From Candidatus Polarisedimenticolaceae bacterium (GTDB taxonomy: Bacteria > Pseudomonadota > Gammaproteobacteria > Chromatiales > Chromatiaceae), in contig JAKITT010000011.1 of the NCBI GenBank assembly GCA_021647945.1, forward strand, positions 1 through 55,926: a stretch of 55,926 bases of DNA, written 5' to 3'. Numbering within the stretch: position 1 is the stretch's first letter; the number at the start of each line of letters is the position of its first letter. A program made the translations under genes and the position numbers. Below, one piece after another: positions 37,869 to 46,503 of this stretch. The notes beneath the pieces are model-generated. The model saw only the letters and a program-made list of their open reading frames with translations. It ran no database searches and was not told the DNA's origin.

Positions 37869-38121
37869 CTAATTTATTACCGATCCATCGATATGTTTGA
37901 TCCGTGCAAATGTTCGTTGTGGAGAGGGGAAACTTTAATGTAGAAGGTTTCCCAGGAAGCTCTTGAATGAGTCATGGCTCTATTTGTGTTGATGGGGTGG
38001 CTTCCATTGTTAGTGTAGCACCCGCACATCCGTGTGCAGTGCCGAGCAGTGATTTTCGCTCACTTAGACATATATTGAGATCGATTCATCTCAGTCAATT
38101 AGTGGGTGAGCTTCAGTGAAT

Positions 38122-38775
38122 CTAATCATTCCTTTTTCCACTCACCATCCAGACAGCTGCCTCTAAGCGTGAGCGTAGGTTTAGCTTTTTAAGGAGGTGT
38201 TTTACATGCACTTTGACGGTGCCTTCGGTGATATCTAACTCACGGGCGATCATCTTATTGCTCAATCCATTGGCGATCAGTTCAAGAATCTCCTGTTCGC
38301 GCCCCGTTAAGTTGGCCTGATCAGGGTTGGCAGGTGAGGTGTCAGTACGTAGGGCTTGAGCCAGTAGTTCGGTCAGTTGATCACTGATCACCAGACGGCC
38401 ATCTGCGGCATTGCGTAGTCTGGCCAAGATATCTTCGGGTTCCATATCTTTCAATAGGTAGCCGTCAACACCTGCACGCAGGGCTGAAACAACATTCTCC
38501 TCGTTGTTGGAGACCGTTAGCATAATGACGCGAGACTTTAGATCGGATGCTTTGATGATCTTGAGCGTCTCTATACCATCCATGCCTTTCATATTGAGGT
38601 CGAGCAGGATGAGGTCGGGCTGAATTTTTTTGGCTAGCTCAATGCCCTCTTCGCCTGAGGCCGCTTCACCGACAAGCTTTAAACGCCCTTCTAAAGAGAT
38701 TAGATCTGCAACCCCTTTGCGGAAGAGTGGGTGATCGTCGATAACGATGATGGTGCTTATATTGCTTTCATTCAT
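38122..38775 (-). CDS. narL: Nitrate/nitrite response regulator NarL
   Basis: 217 aa, same length class as E. coli NarL. Receiver with D13-D14 and phospho-acceptor D59 in LILLDLNMKGMDG; LuxR-type HTH 'LTGREQEILELIANGLSNKMIARELDITEGTVKVHVKHLLKKL' (given here as one motif spanning about 150-195). Phosphorylated by NarX in the presence of nitrate, it binds TACYYMT heptamers. It lies 72 bp after narX on the same strand, divergent from the transporter and reductase genes. Confidence 0.94.
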   Translation of the reverse strand: MNESNISTIIVIDDHPLFRKGVADLISLEGRLKLVGEAASGEEGIELAKKIQPDLILLDLNMKGMDGIETLKIIKASDLKSRVIMLTVSNNEENVVSALRAGVDGYLLKDMEPEDILARLRNAADGRLVISDQLTELLAQALRTDTSPANPDQANLTGREQEILELIANGLSNKMIARELDITEGTVKVHVKHLLKKLNLRSRLEAAVWMVSGKRND

Positions 38776-38847
38776 AAGTATTTTCTCGATGCTCTGACAA
38801 TCTTTTCATAGGAGGTCTCATATATTCGGAGAGGCTCCTTTGGGTTT

Positions 38848-40821
38848 TTACCCGGTAACTTGTATCTTACCCGTTTTGGCTAGGTTATTGGGGTCTAAAG
38901 TTCTCCTGTTATCACGATCACGATGCTGTAATTGGAATTTTAGCAGTACGCGTGTTCCACCTTCATCACGACATGCAACGTTAATTTCGCCGCCGAGTCC
39001 ATTGGCCCGCTCGGACATGATCGCTAGTCCATAGTGGTTGACACGTTCAGCCTTTTTGCAGATGCCGATGCCATCATCATCAATGATGACAGATATTATG
39101 TTCTGTTTAGTATCGAAGTTGAGACGCACCTGTGCAGACTTTGCATCGGAGTGCCGCACGACGTTGGAGAGCGCTTCACGCACTACATGTAATATATGAA
39201 TCTCCTCGCTGGCATCGATGAGATATTTATCGAGTCGATTATTGAGTGTAATAGGAATGCCACTGTGGTTGGTGAACTCTTTAACGGTATCGCTCAATGC
39301 GGTGCTCAGTCCGCCACCATCCATCTTCAAGCGGAAGGTGGTGAGCAGTTCACGCAGCTGTAGATAGGCGCTGTTGGTGCCACTTTTCATGTCATCAATG
39401 ATCAGTTTGATCTTCTCATAACCATCAGGTTGCTCAAGGGTGAGCTTAAGACGAGTGATCTGGATCTTCAGATAGGAGAGCGACTGGGCGAGCGAATCAT
39501 GCAGTTCGCGGGCGATCACACTACGCTCTTCCAACAGCATCAAGCGTCGTCCCTCATTGGTGCGCTGTGTGACGTCAATGGCAATGCCGATATGGTTGGC
39601 GACGGCTTCAAGTAGACGTTTCTGCCACGCCTTGAGCTCTTTGCCTTTGGGGATCTCTGTTAAAAGAACACCGTAGTGTTGGTCCTGATGTAGGATGGGT
39701 GTGGAATGGACACACAGCAGATCATTCGAGCCGCGTTGTACCTTGATACAGTGACTCTTGCCATCACCAAAGCAGGTTGGGCAGTTGGGGGGATTACAGA
39801 TATCTGGAACATTCTCGTCTGGGTTACGAGTGCTTGCCATACGGAAGGCACGTTCTGGATCTTGCCCTGTCAGACAGATTGAGCCTGGCCCAACATCAAG
39901 CAGATTCTGGATATCATTGAGTAGCTCATTGTAGATTTCGTCAGAGATCGGCGCGGCATTGAGCGTTTTGGTGGTGTTGTAGAGTAACTCGAGTGAGCGG
40001 TTACTACGCTCCAGGTCGGATGTTTTTTCGTTGACCCGCTCTTCCAGATCGGTATACATCTTTGATAGGTCATTCGCCATCTCATTAAAGGCGGTGCCAA
40101 GTTGCCCCAGTTCATCATCACCGATGTAGGGCGTGCGCTTAGAAAAATCGCCGTGGCGCGTTCGTTCAGCACAATCGAGTAGGTCATAGAGTGGTGTCTG
40201 CACACGTGTCTTCATCAGATACATCACTGTAAATGCGATCAACAGCGTGAGAAACAGCGAAGAGATGTGAATAAGTCGCAGCAAGCGGATTTTTGATTCA
40301 GCCTCGTTTTCGAGCAGTTTCACCATATGATGGATCTTGGCGACAAAAGGGTCGACCACCTCAAGATAACTCACACGGGCGATGTTGGCGTCGAACGTTT
40401 GGGTCTGCTGATGTGCCAGATTGGTTGCAGAGAGATAACGCTTTAGAAGTGGTTTGATCATCTCGAACCACTCCTGCTTTACCTCAGCATAGGCACTGCT
40501 GGGGGCGTGTGAGAGGTTGTCTGAGAGTACAGAGACCAACCTCGAGTGTACCAAGCGACTCTCAAACTCCTCCACTAGGTCACTAGACTTTTTCCATTGA
40601 GTCTCACTCTCTACCTTACTATTGGGCAGGTGTGCCAGGCTGCTGGCGATACGGTAAGACTGCATGCGTAGTGAGCCGGCTTGGTTGATGGCGGTGGCGA
40701 CACCCTGTGTCAACTCGGCAATCACTACAGAGCTGACCATGCTGACAAATGCCAGTGTAGTGATGGTAGCCATTGCAATACCAAGGTGTAGCAACAATGA
40801 ATTTTTCGAGAGTTTTGTCAT
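38848..40821 (-). CDS. narX: Nitrate/nitrite sensor histidine kinase NarX
   Basis: 657 aa. TM1 at about 12-35, then the nitrate-binding P-box helix (AINQAGSLRMQSYRIA, Arg central), a four-helix periplasmic sensor, TM2 at about 180-200, HAMP, a GAF-like central domain with the Cys cluster CNPPNCPTCFGDGKSHC, HisKA_3 box ERSVIARELHDSLAQSLSYLK, and HATPase. The Cys cluster is the NarX central module of unknown role. It signals nitrate to NarL. 292 bp separate its start from the divergent narK gene. Confidence 0.95.
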   Translation of the reverse strand: MTKLSKNSLLLHLGIAMATITTLAFVSMVSSVVIAELTQGVATAINQAGSLRMQSYRIASSLAHLPNSKVESETQWKKSSDLVEEFESRLVHSRLVSVLSDNLSHAPSSAYAEVKQEWFEMIKPLLKRYLSATNLAHQQTQTFDANIARVSYLEVVDPFVAKIHHMVKLLENEAESKIRLLRLIHISSLFLTLLIAFTVMYLMKTRVQTPLYDLLDCAERTRHGDFSKRTPYIGDDELGQLGTAFNEMANDLSKMYTDLEERVNEKTSDLERSNRSLELLYNTTKTLNAAPISDEIYNELLNDIQNLLDVGPGSICLTGQDPERAFRMASTRNPDENVPDICNPPNCPTCFGDGKSHCIKVQRGSNDLLCVHSTPILHQDQHYGVLLTEIPKGKELKAWQKRLLEAVANHIGIAIDVTQRTNEGRRLMLLEERSVIARELHDSLAQSLSYLKIQITRLKLTLEQPDGYEKIKLIIDDMKSGTNSAYLQLRELLTTFRLKMDGGGLSTALSDTVKEFTNHSGIPITLNNRLDKYLIDASEEIHILHVVREALSNVVRHSDAKSAQVRLNFDTKQNIISVIIDDDGIGICKKAERVNHYGLAIMSERANGLGGEINVACRDEGGTRVLLKFQLQHRDRDNRRTLDPNNLAKTGKIQVTG

Positions 40822-41112
40822 AGTGCATGAATAACCGAATTTTATAGAGATACCACCATATTATTCGCGAGGGTGATATTAGGTGTCAACTTGAGTATTA
40901 TTTATGAAAATAGTTAATAAAAACATTAAGGTAGTCGTTATGTGGTGAATACTTATAAGGGGGTAACTCTATAGGTTGAGTAGGGGTATTCCCCTGCTTT
41001 GCCTGGTTGCTTTCCACTGCGTGAGCTGGTTAAGCTTTAGAAAAATATTCTATCAGGTCATTGCAGAGGCCGATGGATCGAATCCAAAAGTAAAAGTTGA
41101 GGGAGAAGTGAA

Positions 41113-42393
41113 ATGCCAAGCTATCGAGCTAAACAGCTTTCGGTGTTGACAATGAACACCGTAGGTTTCACCGCATGTTTTGCTGTGTGGGTGATGTTTT
41201 CCATTATCGGTATTCCGATCAAGACCGGCCTGAACCTATCTGATACACAGTTTGGTATCCTGGCCGCTACGCCTATTCTGACGGGCTCCATACTTCGTCT
41301 ACCACTCGGTATGATGACCGATAAATTTGGTGGTCGCCCCGTCTTCTTCTGGTTGATGACCTCCATCATTATTCCGCTGTTTCTGATATCTAAGGCGACT
41401 GAATATTGGCAGTTTATTATTCTTGGCCTGTTTGTGGGTGTCGCAGGTGCTTCATTTTCAGTCGGTATCGCCTACACCGCACGTTGGTTTACAAAAGAGA
41501 CCTCCGGTTTTGCAATGGGTATCTTCGGTGCCGGTAACGCCGGTGCAGCACTGACCAAATTTGTCGCTCCCACCATTGTGGTCACATTAGGTTGGGAGAT
41601 GGTGCCTGTCATCTATGCGATTGGCATGACCATTATCTGTATCCTCTTCTGGTTTTTTACCTACTCTGATCCTGATCATTTGGTTGCAGAGAGTGTCAGT
41701 GTCAGTGATCAGTTGAAGGTGCTAAATGACCCTAAGCTGTGGAAATATTGCCAATATTATTCACTCGTATTTGGTGGGTTTGTTGCCCTCTCACTCTGGA
41801 TGACAAAATACTACATGAGTGTCTACGGTCATGATATTCAGACAGCTGCACTCTTGGCGGCCATCTTTGTTCTGCCGTCTGGTATTATTCGCGCGCTGGG
41901 TGGTTGGATGTCTGATAAATGGGGTGCTCACCAAGTTACCTTCTGGGTGATGTGGGTCAGTTTAGGCTCTCTTTTTGTGATGTCTCTGCCCTCATCTGAA
42001 CTGCTGCTTCATACTAACGCCGAAGATATATCAATGCATGTTGGTGTCAATGAGTGGGTTTTCACCTTTTTGCTCTTTGTGGTTGGTATTGCTTGGGGGT
42101 TTGGTAAGGCCTCAGTCTTCAAATATCTTTCAGATGAGTATAAAGACAATATGGGTGCCGTCTCTGGTATCGTAGGTCTGGCGGGTGGCTTGGGTGGTTT
42201 TACCCTGCCTATCCTGTTCGGTATCCTGATGGATGCCACAGGTGTTGCCTCTACCGCTTTCATGCTGTTATTTGGTGTTACTTTGGTCTCGTTGATGTGG
42301 ATGCAGTACAGTGATGAGCGTCGTATAGATCTAGATGACAGAACTGCTGAGCAGAAGGCAAAAGCTAAGCCAGTGCTAGACACACTTGAATAA
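41113..42393 (+). CDS. narK: NarK1-type nitrate/nitrite MFS transporter
   Basis: 426 aa, 12 membrane helices. The nitrate signature in TM5 is present as GVAGASFSVGIAYTARWF, and the second as GIFGAGNAGAALTKF. This is the short, type I form thought to work as a nitrate/H+ symporter. First of three NarK-like genes on the plus strand and directly divergent from narXL. A palindrome AGGGG-TATT-CCCCT lies 120 bp upstream. Ribosome site GGGAG before the ATG is good. Confidence 0.9.
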   Translation: MPSYRAKQLSVLTMNTVGFTACFAVWVMFSIIGIPIKTGLNLSDTQFGILAATPILTGSILRLPLGMMTDKFGGRPVFFWLMTSIIIPLFLISKATEYWQFIILGLFVGVAGASFSVGIAYTARWFTKETSGFAMGIFGAGNAGAALTKFVAPTIVVTLGWEMVPVIYAIGMTIICILFWFFTYSDPDHLVAESVSVSDQLKVLNDPKLWKYCQYYSLVFGGFVALSLWMTKYYMSVYGHDIQTAALLAAIFVLPSGIIRALGGWMSDKWGAHQVTFWVMWVSLGSLFVMSLPSSELLLHTNAEDISMHVGVNEWVFTFLLFVVGIAWGFGKASVFKYLSDEYKDNMGAVSGIVGLAGGLGGFTLPILFGILMDATGVASTAFMLLFGVTLVSLMWMQYSDERRIDLDDRTAEQKAKAKPVLDTLE

Positions 42394-42414
42394 ATAAGTG
42401 ACTCAAGTTAATGG

Positions 42415-42445
42415 GTAGGATGGACGAAGTGGCTGTCCATCCTAC
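42415..42445 (+). terminator. Terminator-like hairpin after narK
   Basis: 11-bp stem GTAGGATGGAC/GTCCATCCTAC with a 9-base loop, followed by CTGTTTT. It also starts with GTAG, like a REP unit. Confidence 0.6.
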
Positions 42446-42704
42446 CTGTTTTAAGTTGTAGAATAATAGATTATTTCTTGTTGGTTGCCGCCCCTCATTA
42501 GTCGTACTCCCTTAGTAGCACAGCTCATTTTGCATCATAAAGCTTGGAATGCACCCAAGGCTTTATAGATATTTACTCTGTTACTTCTGTTTGGGTTAAT
42601 GGAGATACTCCTAAATACCTATAGGTGGAAGGGAAAACCCTTATACTTCATACCTCGTATGTGCATGTTCTAACTAAATCAGTCACCTAAAGAACCTACC
42701 TATC

Positions 42705-42720
42705 TACCTATAAATGGGTA
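42705..42720. promoter_or_regulatory. NarL 7-2-7 heptamer palindrome
   Basis: TACCTAT-AA-ATGGGTA: two inverted heptamers, both matching TACYYMT, separated by two bases. This is the arrangement NarL and NarP dimers prefer. A third heptamer TACCTAT stands one base upstream (42697-42703), and another at 42616-42622. The palindrome is 136 bp upstream of the second NarK-like gene. Confidence 0.75.
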
Positions 42721-42855
42721 TGGTCGATGTTGTTTCTGGCGCATTTCTCAGTTGCTTCATATTTTCATATATGCACAAGGGGCGTAGTCTCGTCCGTGCA
42801 GTTCCATGTCTAGTAATAACACTCTTGCAACTAAATAGCAGGGCAGGACAAAAAT

Positions 42856-44223
42856 ATGAGCAATATAAAAACGCATAAAGTTGAACAGTTGGTTATGGCG
42901 GCAGTGGGGTTTTTCTGGTGCTTTCTCATGTGGTTTGCCAGTGCGGCCTTTGTACCCACGATCGCATCCGAGTTTGATCTTGGCATTAAAGGTGTGGCGC
43001 TACTTGCTAGCTCCGCCATCTGGACAGCGCCAATAGCCCGACCGTTAGCGGGGTGGGCAGCGGATAAGTTTGGTGCTCCCAAGGCCTTTGTACTTATCCT
43101 GGTGGTGTGTGGTGGGTTTAGTATCCTCTCCGCCTACGCCAAGACGATGGGGCCAGCCCTTGGTATGAGTGAGTACCAATTCCTTTTCTGGACGCGGGTC
43201 ATCGTGGCAACAGCAGGTATCTCATTTGTCGTAGGTATTCAGCATGTTGCTCAGTGGTTTGAATCGGAAGAGATGGGGGCGGCTGAAGGACTCTACGCGG
43301 GTACGGGTAATGTAGGTGCTGGAGTGGGTGCGCTGCTGCTACCAAGGATCTATGGGCTTGATTACCACTCTGCCTTTATCCACCTGGGTCTTGTGGCGTT
43401 TGTTATTGCCGCCTGGATCTTCTTTCGAGGCGTCTCGGCTAAGAGTGAAGAGCAAGCGGCGATGGCCAAGAAGACGGCCACCATGCGCGATACCGCGTTC
43501 ATCTGGACGCGACATGCTGCCATTGCACTGATGTTGGCCTATGCCATGTGTTTCGGACTTGAGATTGGCATGAATGCTTGGTTACCCGGCTACTATAAAA
43601 TGGGTTTTGCTGATGCGATCCAATCGCTTGGTTTTGAGTCTTTGCAAGAGGTACAGATTGCAGCCGGTTCATTTGCAGCGGTTCAATCATTCAATGCCTC
43701 GTTGTTCCGCCCATTCTCTGGTTGGATCTCAGATATATGGCAGCGCAATCGCTGGACACCCTTCCCGCTGCTCTCTAAGAAGCTCTACTATGCACCGCGT
43801 ATTCACTTCCTGATGTTTGCGTTGGTCTCCATCACTATCACCATGATTTTGCTGACCGTTGCCGGTCTCTCTGGCAGCGTTCTATGGTCAGTGCTCTTCC
43901 TGGCGATGTTCGGAGTTACGGTGAGTTTTGGCACCGGCGGCACCTTTGCCATTGTTCCACTGATGTTCAGAGAGCGCCCAGGTACAGCTACAGGTTTTAT
44001 TGGTGGTGTCTCCTGTGCGGGCGGTATCGTCTATCCACTGATCTATGGACAGGCAGCAGGCTGGTTCCCTGAAGGTGGCATCCACATGGGTTACGCGCTT
44101 GTGGCCGTCTGTGCTTTTATCCCTTTCATTATCTACTACGTCTGGGCGATGCACTGGGATATCCACCCAGAAGATCACGGCTTTGGTAGTAAAGAGAAGT
44201 GGCTGGGTAAAGCTGACGCTTAA
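42856..44223 (+). CDS. NarK-family MFS transporter, second copy
   Basis: 455 aa, 12 helices, distinct from both other NarK proteins in this window. Related signatures are VVGIQHVAQWFESEEMGAAEG and YAGTGNVGAGVGALLLP, where the usual G-rich nitrate signature is changed (QH in place of GIAYT-type residues), so substrate could be nitrite or nitrate. It heads a plus-strand group with the 91-aa membrane protein (60 bp later) and the universal stress protein. Preceded by the NarL heptamer palindrome. Confidence 0.85.
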   Translation: MSNIKTHKVEQLVMAAVGFFWCFLMWFASAAFVPTIASEFDLGIKGVALLASSAIWTAPIARPLAGWAADKFGAPKAFVLILVVCGGFSILSAYAKTMGPALGMSEYQFLFWTRVIVATAGISFVVGIQHVAQWFESEEMGAAEGLYAGTGNVGAGVGALLLPRIYGLDYHSAFIHLGLVAFVIAAWIFFRGVSAKSEEQAAMAKKTATMRDTAFIWTRHAAIALMLAYAMCFGLEIGMNAWLPGYYKMGFADAIQSLGFESLQEVQIAAGSFAAVQSFNASLFRPFSGWISDIWQRNRWTPFPLLSKKLYYAPRIHFLMFALVSITITMILLTVAGLSGSVLWSVLFLAMFGVTVSFGTGGTFAIVPLMFRERPGTATGFIGGVSCAGGIVYPLIYGQAAGWFPEGGIHMGYALVAVCAFIPFIIYYVWAMHWDIHPEDHGFGSKEKWLGKADA

Positions 44224-44283
44224 TCCACGGAATTATTGCAATCAACGTAAACAGTTGTTGAAGAATAGATAGGGGTAAATATT

Positions 44284-44559
44284 ATGAGCGGACACGCAGC
44301 ACCAGATGAATCATATGTCTACGAGCCTTGGTACAAATACGGCATCTACTTTCTCTTTTTTGAAGCAGCCATCGCAGTGGGTGTGACAATTTACTCTCTC
44401 TCCATGACCTTTTCCGGTGAGACGGTACAATTTAAAATAAAGAAGGTGCATACAAAACCTGTCGCAGTGATCACCGCACCTGCTCCTGTAGCAAATACCT
44501 GTGCGGCACTGCAGCAGCAGCTTGATGACTGTCTGAATCAGGCGGGTTTGAAGAAATAA
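44284..44559 (+). CDS. Small single-pass membrane protein
   Basis: 91 aa. One membrane segment at about residues 20-42 (YGIYFLFFEAAIAVGVTIYS), then a Pro/Ala/Val-rich stretch (TKPVAVITAPAPVA) and a C-terminal part with two Cys (NTCAALQQQLDDC) likely outside the cytoplasm. No family recognised. Clear GGGGTAAA-type site upstream; lies between NarK-like and UspA genes on the same strand, so probably expressed under nitrate control. Confidence 0.65.
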   Translation: MSGHAAPDESYVYEPWYKYGIYFLFFEAAIAVGVTIYSLSMTFSGETVQFKIKKVHTKPVAVITAPAPVANTCAALQQQLDDCLNQAGLKK

Positions 44560-44644
44560 TTGTAGGGGGTAAATGGTGGGTGGCGCTGATGATTAGAGCC
44601 ACTCACCAATCATTCCACTATCTCAAAATAAGAGAGCAAAGATT

Positions 44645-45091
44645 ATGGCTACATTTAAGAAGATTCTGATTGCCTACGATGGGTCTCAACCCTGCCGGAG
44701 AGCTGCGGAGCAGGCGTTAGCATTAGCTGTCGAACAGGGGGCTGACGTTATTGGCTTGAAAGTGATCTCATTTTCATTCGAAACGATTGTTCCATCAGAT
44801 AATATTTGGGAAAATATTGTCGCTGACCTCAAAACAAAGGCAAATACTATCCTTGATGATCTTGAGGCAATGGCCAAAGAGAGAGGTGTCACCTTCATAC
44901 GTGACGTTAGAGAGGGGGGTGCAGAAAACGAGATTGTACTCTGTGCAGAAGAGAACGGGGCTGATCTCATTGTATTGGGTATAGGAAGCAGAGCGACCCG
45001 CCTGGGGCGTTTTATGGGTAAAGGCCAGCAAAAGTTGGGCTTGAGAACGTTGGTGTTAGAGGCAAGTTGCCCCGTGATGGTATTGAGCTGA
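44645..45091 (+). CDS. Universal stress protein, UspA family
   Basis: 148 aa. N-terminal ILIAYDGSQPCRRAAEQAL and C-terminal ADLIVLGIGSRATRL...GLRTLVLEASCPVMVL match the Usp fold. The ATP-binding G-2x-G-9x-G(S/T) motif is only partly kept (GIGSRATRLGRFMGKG). Usp proteins next to nar genes are frequent in nitrate respirers. 85 bp after the small membrane protein; a hairpin (GGTGGGTGGC/GCCACTCACC) lies between them. Confidence 0.85.
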   Translation: MATFKKILIAYDGSQPCRRAAEQALALAVEQGADVIGLKVISFSFETIVPSDNIWENIVADLKTKANTILDDLEAMAKERGVTFIRDVREGGAENEIVLCAEENGADLIVLGIGSRATRLGRFMGKGQQKLGLRTLVLEASCPVMVLS

Positions 45092-45164
45092 AATTAGCGT
45101 ATGGGTAGGCAGCCTGTCTGTTCACCAAATACAATTGTGCAATCTACAAAATGCAGCGTGTTAT

Positions 45165-45305
45165 ATGAAAATTGAAAGATTGATACCGTTTGTGTCCGGG
45201 GCAGGATTCATCGGTTTGCTTGTAAGTCTCTATCTACTTTCAGATTATTCAGAACCCTTGTTGAATCTGGTGGGCGAGTATGTGCGTCATTATCAATTGG
45301 AGTAG
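45165..45305 (+). CDS. 46-aa predicted membrane peptide
   Basis: MKIERLIPFVSGAGFIGLLV..., one hydrophobic segment at about residues 7-26, then a polar tail ending RHYQLE. Stop TAG at 45303-45305 is part of the GTAG flanking MITE copy 4, so the insertion touches its stop codon. The ATG follows TATAT with a weak ribosome site. A real gene is plausible because it continues the plus-strand group after uspA, but conservation is unknown. Confidence 0.4.
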   Translation: MKIERLIPFVSGAGFIGLLVSLYLLSDYSEPLLNLVGEYVRHYQLE

Positions 45306-45495
45306 GGAACCTCTGATTAAGTCTGGTTGCACTAAAGCATAAGATTCGCTAGCTCAGCTAAAATTTAGGCTGAAATAAAACTGTTCCGATTTGCTCCGAA
45401 GTGAGCTGCAATAGAACAATTATTGCCGCTCACTTCGGAGCAAATCGGGGCGGTTTTAGTCAGTCTAAAACAATCATGACTTATTCAGAGTTTCC
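45306..45495. mobile_element. MITE-like element, copy 4 (190 bp)
   Basis: Terminal repeats GGAACCTCTGATTAAGTC and GGAAACTCTGAATAAGTC; flanks GTAG (45302-45305) and CTAG (45496-45499), one mismatch from a duplication. The interior is an almost perfect hairpin: CCGATTTGCTCCGAAGTGAG and its exact complement on the other arm. It carries the extra ACTAAAGCATAAGATTCGCT segment shared with copy 2. Confidence 0.82.
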
Positions 45496-45622
45496 CTAGC
45501 GGTTACTCAGAAGGCAGGGCATCTGTGGGTGTCCCGCTTTTATACGATTAATCCTGTCAGTTTGCATCGCTATATTCTGATGCTTGATCTCTCCTGAGAG
45601 AATTCCCCCTCTCAAAATGCCC

Positions 45623-45859
45623 CTATTTTTTGGATACATAGGTGCTTTTGCCAAGCAGCCCATAAATTGGGCAGTGGCCAATAACGCCAGACATTAAACC
45701 AAGCCAGCCGAGCAAGACCAGCCAAAACTCCTGGCTGCTATCGACATAACCAGAGAATGAGAGGGCGATGAAAATAGCCCCGATGGCCAAGCGAATATTC
45801 TGCTCTTGGCGGTTAATATTTCTGGGAAAAGTCTTCTTTAGGTAGTCTGAAACTTTCAT
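45623..45859 (-). CDS. DUF2892 (YgaP-like) inner-membrane protein
   Basis: 78 aa. NINRQEQNIRLAIGAIFIAL near the start and GWLGLMSGVIGHCPIYGLLG near the end are the family pattern: two membrane helices and a Cys in the second (HCP). Family role is poorly known; related domains are attached to rhodaneses. It stands alone on the minus strand between two plus-strand nar groups. Confidence 0.85.
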   Translation of the reverse strand: MKVSDYLKKTFPRNINRQEQNIRLAIGAIFIALSFSGYVDSSQEFWLVLLGWLGLMSGVIGHCPIYGLLGKSTYVSKK

Positions 45860-46136
45860 ACTGAAATAGATCCTATACGGATGCCTAATAAGGGTTCATG
45901 CGTTATGACTGGAGTTGCCTCAATCTGTTCCTATGATCACCACAATCGAGCCACTATTCCAGTGTACTTTGAAATAACTTTTATTAGCCTAAATTCAATT
46001 CAGACTTATATATAGGTGTTTTCCTAGCCAATAGTATGTAAAAACCAACCTTTTTGGTTATAAATAGAATAATTGAATAGTCGTAAATTTGCGCCATTTT
46101 TATTGGATAAATTGATGAATAAGTGTCGGTTTATAG

Positions 46137-46173
46137 GGATACCAACAAAAACTCCGAAGCCATCTTGGTATCC
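46137..46173. promoter_or_regulatory. Inverted repeat upstream of the third NarK gene
   Basis: GGATACCA and TGGTATCC, perfect 8-bp arms 21 bases apart, 330 bp upstream of narK at 46504. It could be a hairpin or the binding site of an unknown regulator. A single Fnr half-site (TTGAT) lies just upstream at 46112-46116. The rest of the 640-bp gap shows no gene. Confidence 0.35.
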
Positions 46174-46503
46174 GATATTAAATAATAATATTGGAGGTGC
46201 TATCTATATATATCAGTGACTTATGGTTGGTGATGCCTGTACCACAAAGGGGGTATTTAGTCTATTAAAGGTGGTTTGTCCGATGTTGAATTCTTTCTCT
46301 GTTCATGGTCTTTTAGCTTACCGCTAACTTTAGTGGCAGAAAGAAAAAGTTCTGCACCGATTTGAGAACGGTAAAGAGTAGGAAGTTGAGAGGGTGAATT
46401 TAGTGCAGAGTCATAGTTCAAAGGCACTGCAAACTGCCTTTAAAATAACATTCCAAAAAATTAAGTTTGAAGTTGTAATCGCATAATATCGAGGAAAAAT
46501 ATA

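Noticed and set aside
40982..40995. AGGGGTATTCCCCT upstream of narK as a NarL site
   Set aside because: One half matches a heptamer, but spacing and the second half do not give a 7-2-7 site; kept only as a remark.
46112..46125. TTGATGAATAAGTG as an Fnr box
   Set aside because: Only the left half-site matches; the right half has too few matches to call.
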